From CAIJMU01 sp035530275 (GTDB lineage: Bacteria > Spirochaetota > Spirochaetia > Treponematales > Rectinemataceae), in assembly GCA_035530275.1 (NCBI GenBank), contig DATKVC010000007.1:267100-331099 (forward strand): DNA of 64,000 nucleotides. The letters are read 5' to 3'. The position numbers were made by a program, and so were the translations under genes. Below are positions 34,545-43,783 of this stretch, one piece after another; within the stretch, counting starts at the first letter, position 1, and the number at the start of each line of letters is the position of its first letter. The notes under the pieces were generated by a model. That model ran no database searches. It saw only the letters and a program-made list of their open reading frames with translations, and was not told the DNA's origin.

Positions 34545-34991
34545 ATTGCTTCCGCGCGTCTCACCGAGGCAGAAACGGAGAAGATTCTGCGTGACAAGCT
34601 GCGCTGGATTCTGGCGGCTCCAGGTGCCGAGGGCTGCGCGCCTCGTGCGGTCATCGTCTTTGGCTCGGTCGCCCGCGGGGAGATGACCGAATCCTCCGAC
34701 GTGGACATCGCCCTCGTTTACCCCGACGCAAAAAGCCTCAAAATTGGGCGCGCGGCGATCTATCGGCAAGCGCCTCCCGACGCATGGCCATTGGATCTCC
34801 TCTTCGCCACGGAAGAATCCTTCCATGTCGGCCGCGAAAAAGGCGGCCTCTTCGCGCTCGTCATGGGCGAAGGCCGTGTTATCCATGGGAGTCTCGAATG
34901 GGGCCTGGACGAAGCCGAGGAGGCGCTGGACCTTGGCCGAATCGTAATCGGCTGGGCGCGAGACGTAGTCGGGAATCCTGCCAAGGAATAG
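34545..34991 (+). pseudogene. MNT-type nucleotidyltransferase without a normal start codon
   Basis: The polymerase-beta-type signature VFGSVARGEMTESSDVDIALV is intact. The preceding sequence (LTEAETEKILRDKLRWILAA) is clearly coding in the same frame. No ATG, GTG or TTG lies in frame between the upstream stop (34509) and this region; only ATT at 34545 is available. An ATG at 34537 reads into the neighbouring frame, so a one-base indel near 34550-34560 would restore it. The annotated ATG at 34683 would delete the GS motif. Either an ATT start or a decayed gene. No HEPN partner is seen. Confidence 0.6.
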
Positions 34992-35036
34992 CGGCAGCGC
35001 CGCTGGAGTGTATTACCCCTTCCCCCTCTTTTTCCA

Positions 35037-35090
35037 TTGACAGTTCGGCAAAAGAAGACAATCCTGTGCCGACATAAGTGTTCAACACTT
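35037..35090 (+). promoter_or_regulatory. Promoter -35 and perfect palindrome upstream of the tricarboxylate operon
   Basis: A consensus TTGACA (35037-35042) with only a poor -10 (AATCCT) at 17 bp is followed by the perfect 15-bp palindrome AAGTGTTCAACACTT (35076-35090). It has the GTnnnAC core of FadR/FCD-type GntR operators. It ends 25 bp before the first gene. The GntR/FCD gene at the end of the operon is the likely binder. Confidence 0.65.
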
Positions 35091-35115
35091 TAGAAGTCAA
35101 ACAAGGGGTTAAGGG

Positions 35116-36003
35116 ATGAACGAGCTTCTCAAGGCTTCATACGACCTCCATATCCACTCGGCTCCAGACCTTCTCCCGAGGAAACTGGACGATCTCGAGA
35201 TGGCCGACAGGGCGATTGCCGCGGGAATGAAGGGTTTCGCCGTCAAATCGCACTATTTCTGCACGGCCGAAAGGGCCGCGGTCGCCCGCAAGCTCAAACC
35301 GGGTTGCAATGTCGTCGGGACCATCACCCTCAACAGCCCTGTCGGGGGGATCAACCCGATGGCCGTGGAAATGGCCGGCAGGGCCGGAGCCCGCCTGGTC
35401 TGGTTTCCGACGGTCGATGCCGAGCACGAGCAGAAGCACCTGGAGGCCTTGGCCGCCGATCCCAATGCCAAGCTCCCCTTTTGGGCGAAGATTCAGCTCG
35501 AAATGAATGCCGAGGGCGTCAAGGCGCCCCTCCTCAACGTGCTGATAAACGGCAAGGTCTCCGGCGAAACCTACGAGGTTCTCGACGTGATCCGCAAATA
35601 CAACATGATCCTCGCGACGGCACACATTTCCCACGAGGAGACCTTCGCCCTCGTGAAGGCGGCCCGGGAGCGCAAGGTCGAACGCGTCATCGTCACCCAC
35701 GTGGATTTCCCCTCCACCTTCTACACGATCGAGGAGCAGCGCGAACTCGTGGCCCTGGGCGCCTACATGGAGCACTGCTACACGACGCCCGCCACGGGCA
35801 AGGTCGGCTGGGATGTCGCAATTGGTCAGATCAAGGCGATCGGGGCCTCGAGGGTCGTGCTCAGCACCGATCTCGGCCAGCCTAACGCCATCTACCCCGA
35901 CGAGGGCATTTCGCTCTACACGGAAAGACTCCTCGCGGCGGGCTTTACCGAATCCGACATCCGCAGAATGGTCGCGAAAAACCCGACGGCCCTGGTCGAA
36001 TAA
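35116..36003 (+). CDS. DUF6282-family metal-dependent hydrolase
   Basis: 295 residues. DLHIHSAPDLLPRK at the start is the metal-binding HxH of PHP/amidohydrolase-like barrels. Further histidines are in TAHISHEE and VTHVDFP, with an Asp in LSTDLGQP. This matches the DUF6282 family, a metal-dependent hydrolase of unknown substrate. First gene of the operon; in this setting it may hydrolyse a lactone or amide to feed the next two enzymes. Confidence 0.8.
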   Translation: MNELLKASYDLHIHSAPDLLPRKLDDLEMADRAIAAGMKGFAVKSHYFCTAERAAVARKLKPGCNVVGTITLNSPVGGINPMAVEMAGRAGARLVWFPTVDAEHEQKHLEALAADPNAKLPFWAKIQLEMNAEGVKAPLLNVLINGKVSGETYEVLDVIRKYNMILATAHISHEETFALVKAARERKVERVIVTHVDFPSTFYTIEEQRELVALGAYMEHCYTTPATGKVGWDVAIGQIKAIGASRVVLSTDLGQPNAIYPDEGISLYTERLLAAGFTESDIRRMVAKNPTALVE

Positions 36004-36016
36004 ATAAGGAGGATAT

Positions 36017-36742
36017 ATGGCAGGTAAGCGATTACTGGTGATAAGCGCCCACGCCGCGGATTACGTGTGGAGGTCGGGAGGGACGATAACCTCCTACCTC
36101 GACCGCGGCGCCGAGGTCAAGGTAATTGTGCTGAGTTACGGCATCCGCGGCGAATCCAACGATCTCTGGAAGACCGAGGGACAGACGGCCGAGGGCGTCA
36201 GGAATATCCGCCATGGAGAGACCTCGGCGGCCGCGTCCATCCTCGGCATCAAGGACATCGAGTACTGGGACTTCGAGGACTATCCCATGGATCTCGGCCG
36301 CGAAAGGCTGGACCGGATCGCCACGGCCATCCGTCGCTTTAGGCCAGACGACGTGATCACCCACGGCCCGCGCGACGCCTTCAACCCCGACCACGAGAAG
36401 GTGTCGGACATCGTCTTTCAGGCCTGCGTCATCGCCAACTCTTCGGGCGCCCAGCTCGAGGGGCTCAAGGTCAGCAAGCAGATGGGAATCTTCGGCTTCG
36501 AGCCCCACCAGACCGAGATCAGCGACTTCAAGCCGGGCACGATTATCGACATCTCCGGCGCCTTCGAGCGCAAGAAGGAGGCCATGGCCTGCTTCAAGGC
36601 CCAGAAGCACCTGATCGAGTACTACACGATGCGGGCCCTCATGCGCGGCAACCACCACAGACGCATCTCTGGCGACAACGATTGCGTCGCCGCCGAAGCC
36701 TTCTCCAACTTCTTTCCCACCGTCGGAACGGAGTTCGCCTGA
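36017..36742 (+). CDS. 4-oxalomesaconate hydratase-like (GalB-type, PIG-L superfamily)
   Basis: 241 residues. The metal motif is SAHAADYVWRSGG, like the SAHSADFVWR of GalB hydratases rather than the AHPDDE of sugar deacetylases. HGPRDAFNPDHEKV supplies the second histidine site. GalB adds water to 4-oxalomesaconate, giving 4-carboxy-4-hydroxy-2-oxoadipate. The next gene encodes the matching aldolase and overlaps by one base (TGATG), which supports the assignment. A true deacetylase is the alternative. Confidence 0.78.
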   Translation: MAGKRLLVISAHAADYVWRSGGTITSYLDRGAEVKVIVLSYGIRGESNDLWKTEGQTAEGVRNIRHGETSAAASILGIKDIEYWDFEDYPMDLGRERLDRIATAIRRFRPDDVITHGPRDAFNPDHEKVSDIVFQACVIANSSGAQLEGLKVSKQMGIFGFEPHQTEISDFKPGTIIDISGAFERKKEAMACFKAQKHLIEYYTMRALMRGNHHRRISGDNDCVAAEAFSNFFPTVGTEFA

Positions 36743-37419
36743 TGGAACGCTTTGTTCGCAGGGAGATCGAGCGCGCCGATCCGGCCGTCTGCGAGGAATT
36801 CGCTCGCCTCGGCGTGGCCACCGTCTACGAAGCACAGGGGCAGACGGGCTACATGGATACCCGCATGCGCCCCATCCAGCAGGGGAAGTCGGTCTGCGGT
36901 CCCGCGGTCACGGTGATCTGCCCGGCCGGGGACAATCTCATGATCCACGCGGCCGTCGAATGCTGCCAGCCGGGCGACATCCTCGTCGTCACCACCGAGG
37001 GCGAATCCAACAGGCACGGCTACCTCGGCGATCTTCTCGCGCGGAGCCTCATGGGCCGCGGGGTGAGGGGCCTGATCATGGACGGGGGGGTGCGCGACAC
37101 GGCGCGGCTCCGCGAAATGGGCTTTCCTGTCTGGTCGACGGCCGTCGCCTGCGCGGGCACGACGAAGATCAAGGCGGGCTGGGTCAACGCGCCGGCCGTT
37201 TGCGCGGGAAGTCTCGTGGAAGGCGGCGACCTCATCGTCGCCGACGACGACGGCGTTGTCGTCGTCAAAAGGACGGACATTGCTTCCTCCCTCGAAAAGT
37301 CGAAGGCCCGCGAGCGGAAGGAAGAGGAAACGGTGAAAAAGATCGAGGCCGGCCAGCTCGGCGTCGACTTCTACGGATTTCGCGAGGTCCTCGCGAAACT
37401 GGGCGTCAAGTATCTCTGA
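36742..37419 (+). CDS. 4-carboxy-4-hydroxy-2-oxoadipate aldolase / oxaloacetate decarboxylase-like (RraA fold)
   Basis: 225 residues. RraA-fold aldolase with VATVYEAQGQTGYMD at the start, GDILVVTTEGE, and the MDGGVRDTARLREMGFPVW block that holds the metal- and substrate-binding Arg-Asp. The family (LigK/GalC, HMG/CHA aldolases) cleaves 4-carboxy-4-hydroxy-2-oxoadipate to pyruvate and oxaloacetate. Coupled to the hydratase-like gene and followed by a tricarboxylate transporter. Confidence 0.85.
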   Translation: MERFVRREIERADPAVCEEFARLGVATVYEAQGQTGYMDTRMRPIQQGKSVCGPAVTVICPAGDNLMIHAAVECCQPGDILVVTTEGESNRHGYLGDLLARSLMGRGVRGLIMDGGVRDTARLREMGFPVWSTAVACAGTTKIKAGWVNAPAVCAGSLVEGGDLIVADDDGVVVVKRTDIASSLEKSKARERKEEETVKKIEAGQLGVDFYGFREVLAKLGVKYL

Positions 37420-37450
37420 AAGCGCGAATTGCCATGAAAAGGAGAAGGGA

Positions 37451-38425
37451 ATGAAAAGAAGCCAACTAGTCGGAATCGCCATGGTCGCGGCGATGCTCAC
37501 CCTCGCGGTCTCGGGCCTTGGCGCCCAGGCCTATCCCACGAAGCCGATCAAGCTCGTCGTCGGCTTCGGCCCCGGGGGCGTCGGCGATCTCACCGCCCGG
37601 ACGGTGGCGGCCAAGGTATCCGAGATGATCGGGCAGCAGATCCTCATCGACAACAGGCCCAGCGCGGGCGGCATTGTCGCCGCCGACGCGGTGGCCAAGG
37701 CCGCGCCCGACGGCTACACGATCTTCCTCATGTCGAACGGCAACGCCGTCTCCGAGTCCCTCTACAAGAGCCTGCCCTTCGACCTCCAGAAGGATTTCGC
37801 CATGGTGACGACCCTCGGCTTCTTCGACCTGGCCGTCGTCGTCAAGGGCGATTCGCCCCACGCCACCATGAAGGACCTCCTGGCCTGGCTCAGGGCCAAT
37901 CCAGGAAAGGAGAACATCGGTACTATAAACGTGGGCAGCACCCAGAACCTCGCGGCCGAGCTCCTCCTGTCCCTCGGCGACATCGACGCGGAGGTCATTC
38001 CCTACAAGGGGAGCCCCGACGTCCTTGTCGCCCTGCGCGGGAACGATGTCCAGGTCGGGGTCGACATGCTCGCCCCCCTCGTGAACCAGGCCAAATCCGG
38101 CGCGGTGAAGATCCTCGCCACCACGGGCGAACAGCGCTATGCCGGAACGCCCACCATCCCCACGGTCGCCGAATCGGGCATCCCCGGCTATTCCGCAAGC
38201 TCCTGGAACGCGATTGCCGTCCCCGCGAAGACGCCCCAGGCCATCGTCGATTTCCTCAATAAAGAGTTCAATGCCGCCCTCGCCTCGCCCGATGTCAGGG
38301 CCAAGTTGCTCGAACTCGGGGTCACGGCCAAGGGCGGCAGCCCCGACGACATGAAAAAGCTCGTCGACAGCGAGGTGACGAAGTGGGACAAGGTCATCGC
38401 GCGGGCCGGAATAGTGAAGCAATAA
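37451..38425 (+). CDS. tctC: Tripartite tricarboxylate transporter, substrate-binding subunit (TctC/Bug)
   Basis: 324 residues with signal peptide (cleaved near LGAQA). YPTKPIKLVVGFGPGG and NRPSAGG are the Bug-family ligand-binding loops; MSNGNAVSESLYKSLPFD and PYKGSPDVLVALRGNDVQVGVD follow. A periplasmic binder of carboxylates for TctAB. GGAG upstream. Confidence 0.93.
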   Translation: MKRSQLVGIAMVAAMLTLAVSGLGAQAYPTKPIKLVVGFGPGGVGDLTARTVAAKVSEMIGQQILIDNRPSAGGIVAADAVAKAAPDGYTIFLMSNGNAVSESLYKSLPFDLQKDFAMVTTLGFFDLAVVVKGDSPHATMKDLLAWLRANPGKENIGTINVGSTQNLAAELLLSLGDIDAEVIPYKGSPDVLVALRGNDVQVGVDMLAPLVNQAKSGAVKILATTGEQRYAGTPTIPTVAESGIPGYSASSWNAIAVPAKTPQAIVDFLNKEFNAALASPDVRAKLLELGVTAKGGSPDDMKKLVDSEVTKWDKVIARAGIVKQ

Positions 38426-38438
38426 TCAGGAGGAAGTC

Positions 38439-38906
38439 GTGGCCGACGCGAAAGCCTATTTTCGTTCCAAGGATTTCATCTCGGGAATCTTTTTCATCGC
38501 CTTCGGAGCGACCTTCTTCGCGCTCGGCCGCGGCTATGCGATGGGAACCGACAGGAACATGGGACCGGGTTACTTCCCCTCCATGCTCTCGGTCATTCTC
38601 GCCATCATCGGGGTGGCCCTCGTGGTCAGGGCCGCCTTCAAGCCGGGCGCCCAAACCGAGATGCCCGCCTTCGGAAAGCTCGCCGCGATAAGCGCCGGGG
38701 TGGTCGTCTTCGGTCTGGCCCTCCGCCCCCTCGGCCTCGTGCCCGCCATCCTGGCCCTCGTCCTGATCAGCGCCCCGGTGAGCGTCAAGTTCCGCTGGCG
38801 AACGGCCCTCCTTCTCGCGGTCGGCCTCGCGATCGGCTGCGCCCTCCTCTTCGTGAAGCTCCTCGGACTTTCCATTCCCATTTTCGGCTCCCTGTTCGGA
38901 GGTTGA
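38439..38906 (+). CDS. tctB: Tripartite tricarboxylate transporter, small membrane subunit (TctB)
   Basis: 155 residues from a GTG behind AGGAGG. Four membrane helices; MGPGYFPSMLSVILAIIG is the family signature. Partner of TctA in the inner membrane. The intergenic gap to tctA is three bases. Confidence 0.92.
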   Translation: MADAKAYFRSKDFISGIFFIAFGATFFALGRGYAMGTDRNMGPGYFPSMLSVILAIIGVALVVRAAFKPGAQTEMPAFGKLAAISAGVVVFGLALRPLGLVPAILALVLISAPVSVKFRWRTALLLAVGLAIGCALLFVKLLGLSIPIFGSLFGG

Positions 38907-38909
38907 ATC

Positions 38910-40412
38910 GTGGACATCTTCTCCGGCATCTTGACCGGATTTCACGCGGTGGTTTCCGGAGCCAACCTCCTTTACTGCCTCATCGGGGCCTTCGTCGGCA
39001 CCCTCATCGGCGTCCTGCCCGGCCTAGGGCCAGCGGCGACCGTGGCCATGCTGATGCCCACGGCCTTCACCCTCCCGCCCCTTTCGGCCCTCATCATGCT
39101 GTCGGGCATCTACTACGGCGCCCAGTACGGCGGCTCGACCACCTCGATCCTGGTGAATCTCCCGGGCGAGGCCTCGTCCATCGTCACGACCCTCGACGGC
39201 TACCAGATGGCGCTTAAGGGTAGGGCGGGCCCGGCCCTGGCCACCGCGGCAATTGGTTCCTTTTTCGCCGGAACGGTGGCGACCATCATCATCGCGACCC
39301 TCGCGCCGCCCCTCGCCAATGTGGCCCTGAGCTTCGGCGCCCCGGAGTACTTCTCCCTGATGCTTCTCGGCCTCGTCGCCTCCGTCGTCCTCGCGCGGGG
39401 ATCCCTCCTCAAGGCCATCGGCATGATCGTCGTGGGCCTCCTCATCGGGATGATCGGCACGGACATCAACTCGGGGGTGCGGCGCTTCACCTTCGGTTTC
39501 GAGGAACTCAGCGACGGGATCGGCTTCGTGACCGTCGCCATGGGCATGTTCGGCATCGGCGAAATCGTGCAGAACCTCGAAAAGGAGGGGGCCGGGCGCC
39601 AGATCGTCGGTAAGATCGGCAGCCTCATGCCCTCGCGCGAGGACTGGAAGAGGATCATCGGCCCCATCATCAGGGGAACCTTCATCGGCTCCTTCCTCGG
39701 TATCCTGCCCGGGGGCGGGGCCCTCCTCGCCTCCTTCTCCGCCTACTCCATCGAAAAGAAAATTTCCAAGCACGGCAAGGAGTTCGGCACGGGTGCGATC
39801 GAGGGGGTGGCGGCTCCGGAATCGGCCAACAACGCCGGCGCCCAGACTTCCTTCATTCCGATGCTCACCCTCGGCATACCGACGAGCCCGGTCATGGCGT
39901 TGATGATCGGTGCCATGGTTATTCAGGGCCTCCAGCCCGGCCCCTCGCTGATAACCGAGCAACCACAGCTTTTCTGGGGAGTCATCGCCTCGATGTGGAT
40001 CGGCAACCTCATGCTCCTCGTGCTCAATCTTCCCCTCATCGGCATGTGGGTGAGGATCTGCATGGTGCCCTACCACCTCCTCTACCCCGCCATCCTGGTG
40101 TTTTGCGGCATCGGAGTCTTCAGCCTCGCCAACAGCCCCTTCGACGTCGTCGTCATGGCCATCTTCGGCGTCGCCGGCTACCTCTTCAACAAGATCGAAC
40201 TCGAGACCGCGCCGATGCTGCTCGCGCTGATCCTCGGCCCGATGATGGAAGAACATCTCCGCAGGGCGATGCGGCTTTCGAGGGGAGATCCCTCCATCTT
40301 CGTGACCAGGCCGATCAGTCTCGTCGTACTCATCGTCGCCGTGCTAGCCTTGGTCGTGGCGGTCCTCCCCTCTATCAGGAGCAAGCGCGAAGTGGCCTTC
40401 CAGGAAGACTGA
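38910..40412 (+). CDS. tctA: Tripartite tricarboxylate transporter, large membrane subunit (TctA)
   Basis: 500 residues from a GTG, about 12 membrane helices. IGVLPGLGPAATVAMLMP and ILPGGGALLASFSAYSIEKK are the two family-defining glycine/proline motifs; YYGAQYGGSTTSILVNLPGE and AAPESANNAGAQTSFIPML are also intact. Secondary transporter driven by an ion gradient with the TctC receptor. Confidence 0.95.
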   Translation: MDIFSGILTGFHAVVSGANLLYCLIGAFVGTLIGVLPGLGPAATVAMLMPTAFTLPPLSALIMLSGIYYGAQYGGSTTSILVNLPGEASSIVTTLDGYQMALKGRAGPALATAAIGSFFAGTVATIIIATLAPPLANVALSFGAPEYFSLMLLGLVASVVLARGSLLKAIGMIVVGLLIGMIGTDINSGVRRFTFGFEELSDGIGFVTVAMGMFGIGEIVQNLEKEGAGRQIVGKIGSLMPSREDWKRIIGPIIRGTFIGSFLGILPGGGALLASFSAYSIEKKISKHGKEFGTGAIEGVAAPESANNAGAQTSFIPMLTLGIPTSPVMALMIGAMVIQGLQPGPSLITEQPQLFWGVIASMWIGNLMLLVLNLPLIGMWVRICMVPYHLLYPAILVFCGIGVFSLANSPFDVVVMAIFGVAGYLFNKIELETAPMLLALILGPMMEEHLRRAMRLSRGDPSIFVTRPISLVVLIVAVLALVVAVLPSIRSKREVAFQED

Positions 40413-40461
40413 TTCGACAGGGGAGGGTTTCGGCCCTCCCTCCCCCATTGGAGCCGAGCAG

Positions 40462-41103
40462 ATGAGAAATCAGACGAACCAGACCTACGACATCATCAAG
40501 AAGCGGATCATGGAGGGGATCTACCATCCCTCGGAGAGCCTCGCGGAGCTCGGGCTCGCCACGGACCTCGGCGTCAGCAGGAGCACGGTGAAAAAGGCCC
40601 TCCTCATGCTCGAGAGCGAAAACCTCGTCGTCATCGAGGAGAGCCGGAGGGCGAGGGTCCGATCCTTCTCCGTCGAGGAGATGCAGCAGTATCTCGAACT
40701 CCGCATGCTCGTCGAGGGTTTCGTCGCCAGGCTGAGCGCCCCCTTCCTCACCGAAGGGGACCTCGCGGAGATGCGCGCCATACTGGCCGAGATGAAACAC
40801 TGCCTGGAAATCCACGAATTGCTCGAATATTCGAAAAACAACTGGAAATTCCACGAGGTGATCTACCGCGCCTGCCCGAACAAGCCGGCCGTCGAGATGG
40901 TCATGTCCATCAAGAACCAGTTCCGCCGCTACAACGTCCGGACCATCCTCGTGAAGGGGCGCGACGAAAAGTCCTTCGCCGAGCACAGCGCCATCCTCGA
41001 GGCCCTCGAAGCCCGCGACGGGGAGAAGGTCGAGGAGGTCATGCGCGCCCACATCGCCAACATGTCCGAAGTCATCAGGAAAAACTCCGCCATCCTCTTC
41101 TGA
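40462..41103 (+). CDS. GntR-family regulator with FCD domain
   Basis: 213 residues. Winged helix about 5-68 (SLAELGLATDLGVSRSTVKKALLMLESENLV) and an all-helical FCD ligand domain with the metal/carboxylate-binding histidines (KFHEVIYRAC, HSAILEALEARD, MRAHIANMSEV). FCD regulators sense organic acids. As last gene of the operon it probably controls the palindrome at 35076-35090 in response to the transported acid. Confidence 0.9.
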   Translation: MRNQTNQTYDIIKKRIMEGIYHPSESLAELGLATDLGVSRSTVKKALLMLESENLVVIEESRRARVRSFSVEEMQQYLELRMLVEGFVARLSAPFLTEGDLAEMRAILAEMKHCLEIHELLEYSKNNWKFHEVIYRACPNKPAVEMVMSIKNQFRRYNVRTILVKGRDEKSFAEHSAILEALEARDGEKVEEVMRAHIANMSEVIRKNSAILF

Positions 41104-41213
41104 CGCGATCCGCGGGACGGGCCTTTACAGACCGCCGGCCATTTGGGAGACTGAAAGAGTCGCACAAGCGGCCGCCGGCGGCGTAAGCCCCTCGGCAAAG
41201 ATCGGAGAGGTCA

Positions 41214-43757
41214 ATGTCACGAATCGAACTCGGGGGCGCCTGGACCCTTATTCGCGTGGGCGACAAGTCGAGTCGCCCCATCGCCATCCCCGGCGACATC
41301 ATGTCCGCCCTGGTCGCCTCGGGCGAACTGGCCGATCCCTTCCTCGACCGCAACGAGCTTGCCGCCCAGTGGGTCGGCCGCGAGGATTGGATCCTGGCCC
41401 GGGACTTCGTCCTCGACGCCAAGACCGCGGGCCGAGCCGACATCTACCTTGATATCGGGGCCCTCGATACGATCGGCGAGGTCCGCCTCAACGGAACCGT
41501 CATCGGCAAGGGCGAAAGCATGTTCCTCGGCCTTCGACTCGACGCGACCTCAGTGAAAGAGGGCAACAATCGGATCGAGGTCCTCATCCGATCGCCGGAA
41601 AAAGCGGCCTTGGAAAAGGCCTCGATTCTCCCCTACCCCGTACCTCTGTCCACCTACCCCATCTCCTCGCCGAACCGCAACCTCATCCGCAAGGCCCAGT
41701 GCATGTCGGGTTGGGATTGGGGTCCCTGCCTGATGACCGGCGGCATCTACGACGGCATCGCCCTCGTCGCCCTCGACGGCCCGCGCATCGACTACGTGAC
41801 CACGGAAGCCAAGGATCTCGGCGGGGGGCTCTGGCGCCTCGATGTCCATGTCGATCTCAGGGCCAAGGCGCCCGGTCGGGCGGCGATCGTCGCCGAGATC
41901 AAGGGTCGCAAGGCCGAGGTTCTCGTCGACTGTCCGGCCGGCGAATGCAGGGCCGGGCTCTCCCTCGAGCTCGACGACATCGAGAGCTGGTGGCCGTCCG
42001 GCTACGGAGAGCAACCCCTCTACGAGCTCCTCGTCAAGGCGGCGGGGCCCAAGGCGAACGACGCCCACGAAATGCGCAAGCGCATCGGTTTCCGGACCCT
42101 CGAAGTGCTCAACGAGGCCGACGCGGTCGGCAGCTCCCTCGTTTTCCGCGTCAACGGTCGAAGAATCTTCGCCAAGGGCGCCAACTGGATTCCCGCCGAC
42201 GCCCTGCCCTCCCGCTGGACGCGCGAGCGTATCGAAGAGCTCCTCCTCTCGGCCAAGGCCGCCAACATGAACATGCTCCGCGTCTGGGGCGGCGGCCGCT
42301 ACGAATCCGAGGATTTCTACGAGCTCTGCGACGAGCTCGGCCTCCTCGTCTGGCAGGACGCGACCTTTTCCTGCGCCCTCTACCCCTCCGAACCGGCCTT
42401 TCTCGGCCTCGTCGAGAGGGAGCTCCGCCACCAGGTGCGGCGGCTCCGCGACCATCCCTCCCTTGCCCTCTGGTGCGGCAACAACGAGGCGCTGGGCGCG
42501 ATAAGTTGGTACGAGGAATCGAAGAAGAACCCCGCGCGCTACATCGTCGACTACGACCGGCTCAACGAGGGCACGGTGGGCCGCAGCATCCGCGAGCTCG
42601 ATCCCGGCCGCAGCTTCTGGCCCTCCTCGCCCTCGGCCGGGCCCGGCGATTTCAGCGACAACTGGCACTCCGACACCCGCGGCGACATGCACTACTGGAG
42701 CGTGTGGCACGAGGGCAGGCCCTTCTCGGCCTACCTCGAGGTCCAGCCCCGCTTCTGCTCAGAGTTCGGCTTCCAGTCCCTCCCCTCCTTCAAGACGGCG
42801 AGTTCCTTCGCGCCCGAGGGCGAGCTCAACATCACGAGCCCGGCCTTCGAGCACCACCAGCGTCACCCCCGTGGCAATTCCCTCATAATTGAAACGATGA
42901 CCCGCTACTTCCGAATGCCCAGGGGTTTCCGCGAAACGCTGTGGCTCTCGCAGGTACAGCAGGCCCTGGCCATCAAGACGGCCGTCGAGTACTGGCGCAG
43001 CCTCCGGGACCGCTGCATGGGCGTCCTCTACTGGCAGCTCAACGACGTCTGGCCGGGATCATCCTGGTCCAGCCTCGAATACGACGGTTCGTGGAAGATC
43101 CTCCATCACGAAGCCAGGCGCTTCTACGATCCCCTGATCGTCTCCCTCTTCGTGAAGGACAGGGTCGTCTACGCGATGGGCGTCAACGACACCGACCGCC
43201 ATGTGATGGGCGTGCTCTCCATCCGCATCAGGCGCTTCGACGGCAGCATCGCGATGGACATCGACACTGACGCCGACCTCCCGCCCGAATCCTCCACCCT
43301 CCTCTGGAAGGCTCCGATCTCCGACCTCCCCTGCCGCCCCGAGGACGTCTACCTCGGCATACGACTCGAGGCGACGAGCTCTGGCGTCCTTCCGGAGAAC
43401 CCCTCGCTGGTCTTCGGCATCCCTTCGCTTTCGGGGGGAAGAGCGGAATTCATCAGGCGCAATCAGCTTTTCCTCGTCGAACCCAAGCGCTGCAGCCTCG
43501 CCGACCCGCGCATCGAGCAGAAGATAGTCGAAGAGGAGGGCACGCCCGTCCTCGTCCTCACGGCGAGGGCTCCCGCCTTCTGGGTGACGGCCGAAGTCGA
43601 CGGACTCGCCGGCCAATGGGACGACGCGGGCTTCTACATGATGGGTCGCGAGGAACGGCGGCTCCGCTTCCTGCCGCGGAAGGGCCAGCCCATGCCCTCG
43701 AAGGCCGAGCTCGAGCGCGCGACGCGGATCACCCACCTGCGCGCGAGCTACGACTGA
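41214..43757 (+). CDS. Beta-mannosidase (GH2)
   Basis: 847 residues, no signal peptide. Sugar-binding domain (REDWILARDFVLD), CMSGWDWGPCLMTGGIYDGI, immunoglobulin-like domain, and the catalytic barrel with acid/base glutamate in WCGNNE near 424 and nucleophile in FCSEFGFQS near 515. WDWGP and the NNE/SEFG pair are typical of mannosidases within GH2. It hydrolyses imported beta-mannosides in the cytoplasm. 26 bp before the binding-lipoprotein gene, so co-transcription is likely. Confidence 0.93.
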   Translation: MSRIELGGAWTLIRVGDKSSRPIAIPGDIMSALVASGELADPFLDRNELAAQWVGREDWILARDFVLDAKTAGRADIYLDIGALDTIGEVRLNGTVIGKGESMFLGLRLDATSVKEGNNRIEVLIRSPEKAALEKASILPYPVPLSTYPISSPNRNLIRKAQCMSGWDWGPCLMTGGIYDGIALVALDGPRIDYVTTEAKDLGGGLWRLDVHVDLRAKAPGRAAIVAEIKGRKAEVLVDCPAGECRAGLSLELDDIESWWPSGYGEQPLYELLVKAAGPKANDAHEMRKRIGFRTLEVLNEADAVGSSLVFRVNGRRIFAKGANWIPADALPSRWTRERIEELLLSAKAANMNMLRVWGGGRYESEDFYELCDELGLLVWQDATFSCALYPSEPAFLGLVERELRHQVRRLRDHPSLALWCGNNEALGAISWYEESKKNPARYIVDYDRLNEGTVGRSIRELDPGRSFWPSSPSAGPGDFSDNWHSDTRGDMHYWSVWHEGRPFSAYLEVQPRFCSEFGFQSLPSFKTASSFAPEGELNITSPAFEHHQRHPRGNSLIIETMTRYFRMPRGFRETLWLSQVQQALAIKTAVEYWRSLRDRCMGVLYWQLNDVWPGSSWSSLEYDGSWKILHHEARRFYDPLIVSLFVKDRVVYAMGVNDTDRHVMGVLSIRIRRFDGSIAMDIDTDADLPPESSTLLWKAPISDLPCRPEDVYLGIRLEATSSGVLPENPSLVFGIPSLSGGRAEFIRRNQLFLVEPKRCSLADPRIEQKIVEEEGTPVLVLTARAPAFWVTAEVDGLAGQWDDAGFYMMGREERRLRFLPRKGQPMPSKAELERATRITHLRASYD

Positions 43758-43783
43758 GGCGCCGAATAGCAGGGGGCGGGAGG

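Noticed and set aside
36017..36742. Ordinary GlcNAc-type PIG-L deacetylase
   Set aside because: The metal motif is SAHAAD rather than AHPDDE, and the coupled aldolase gene favours the hydratase branch; kept only as an alternative.
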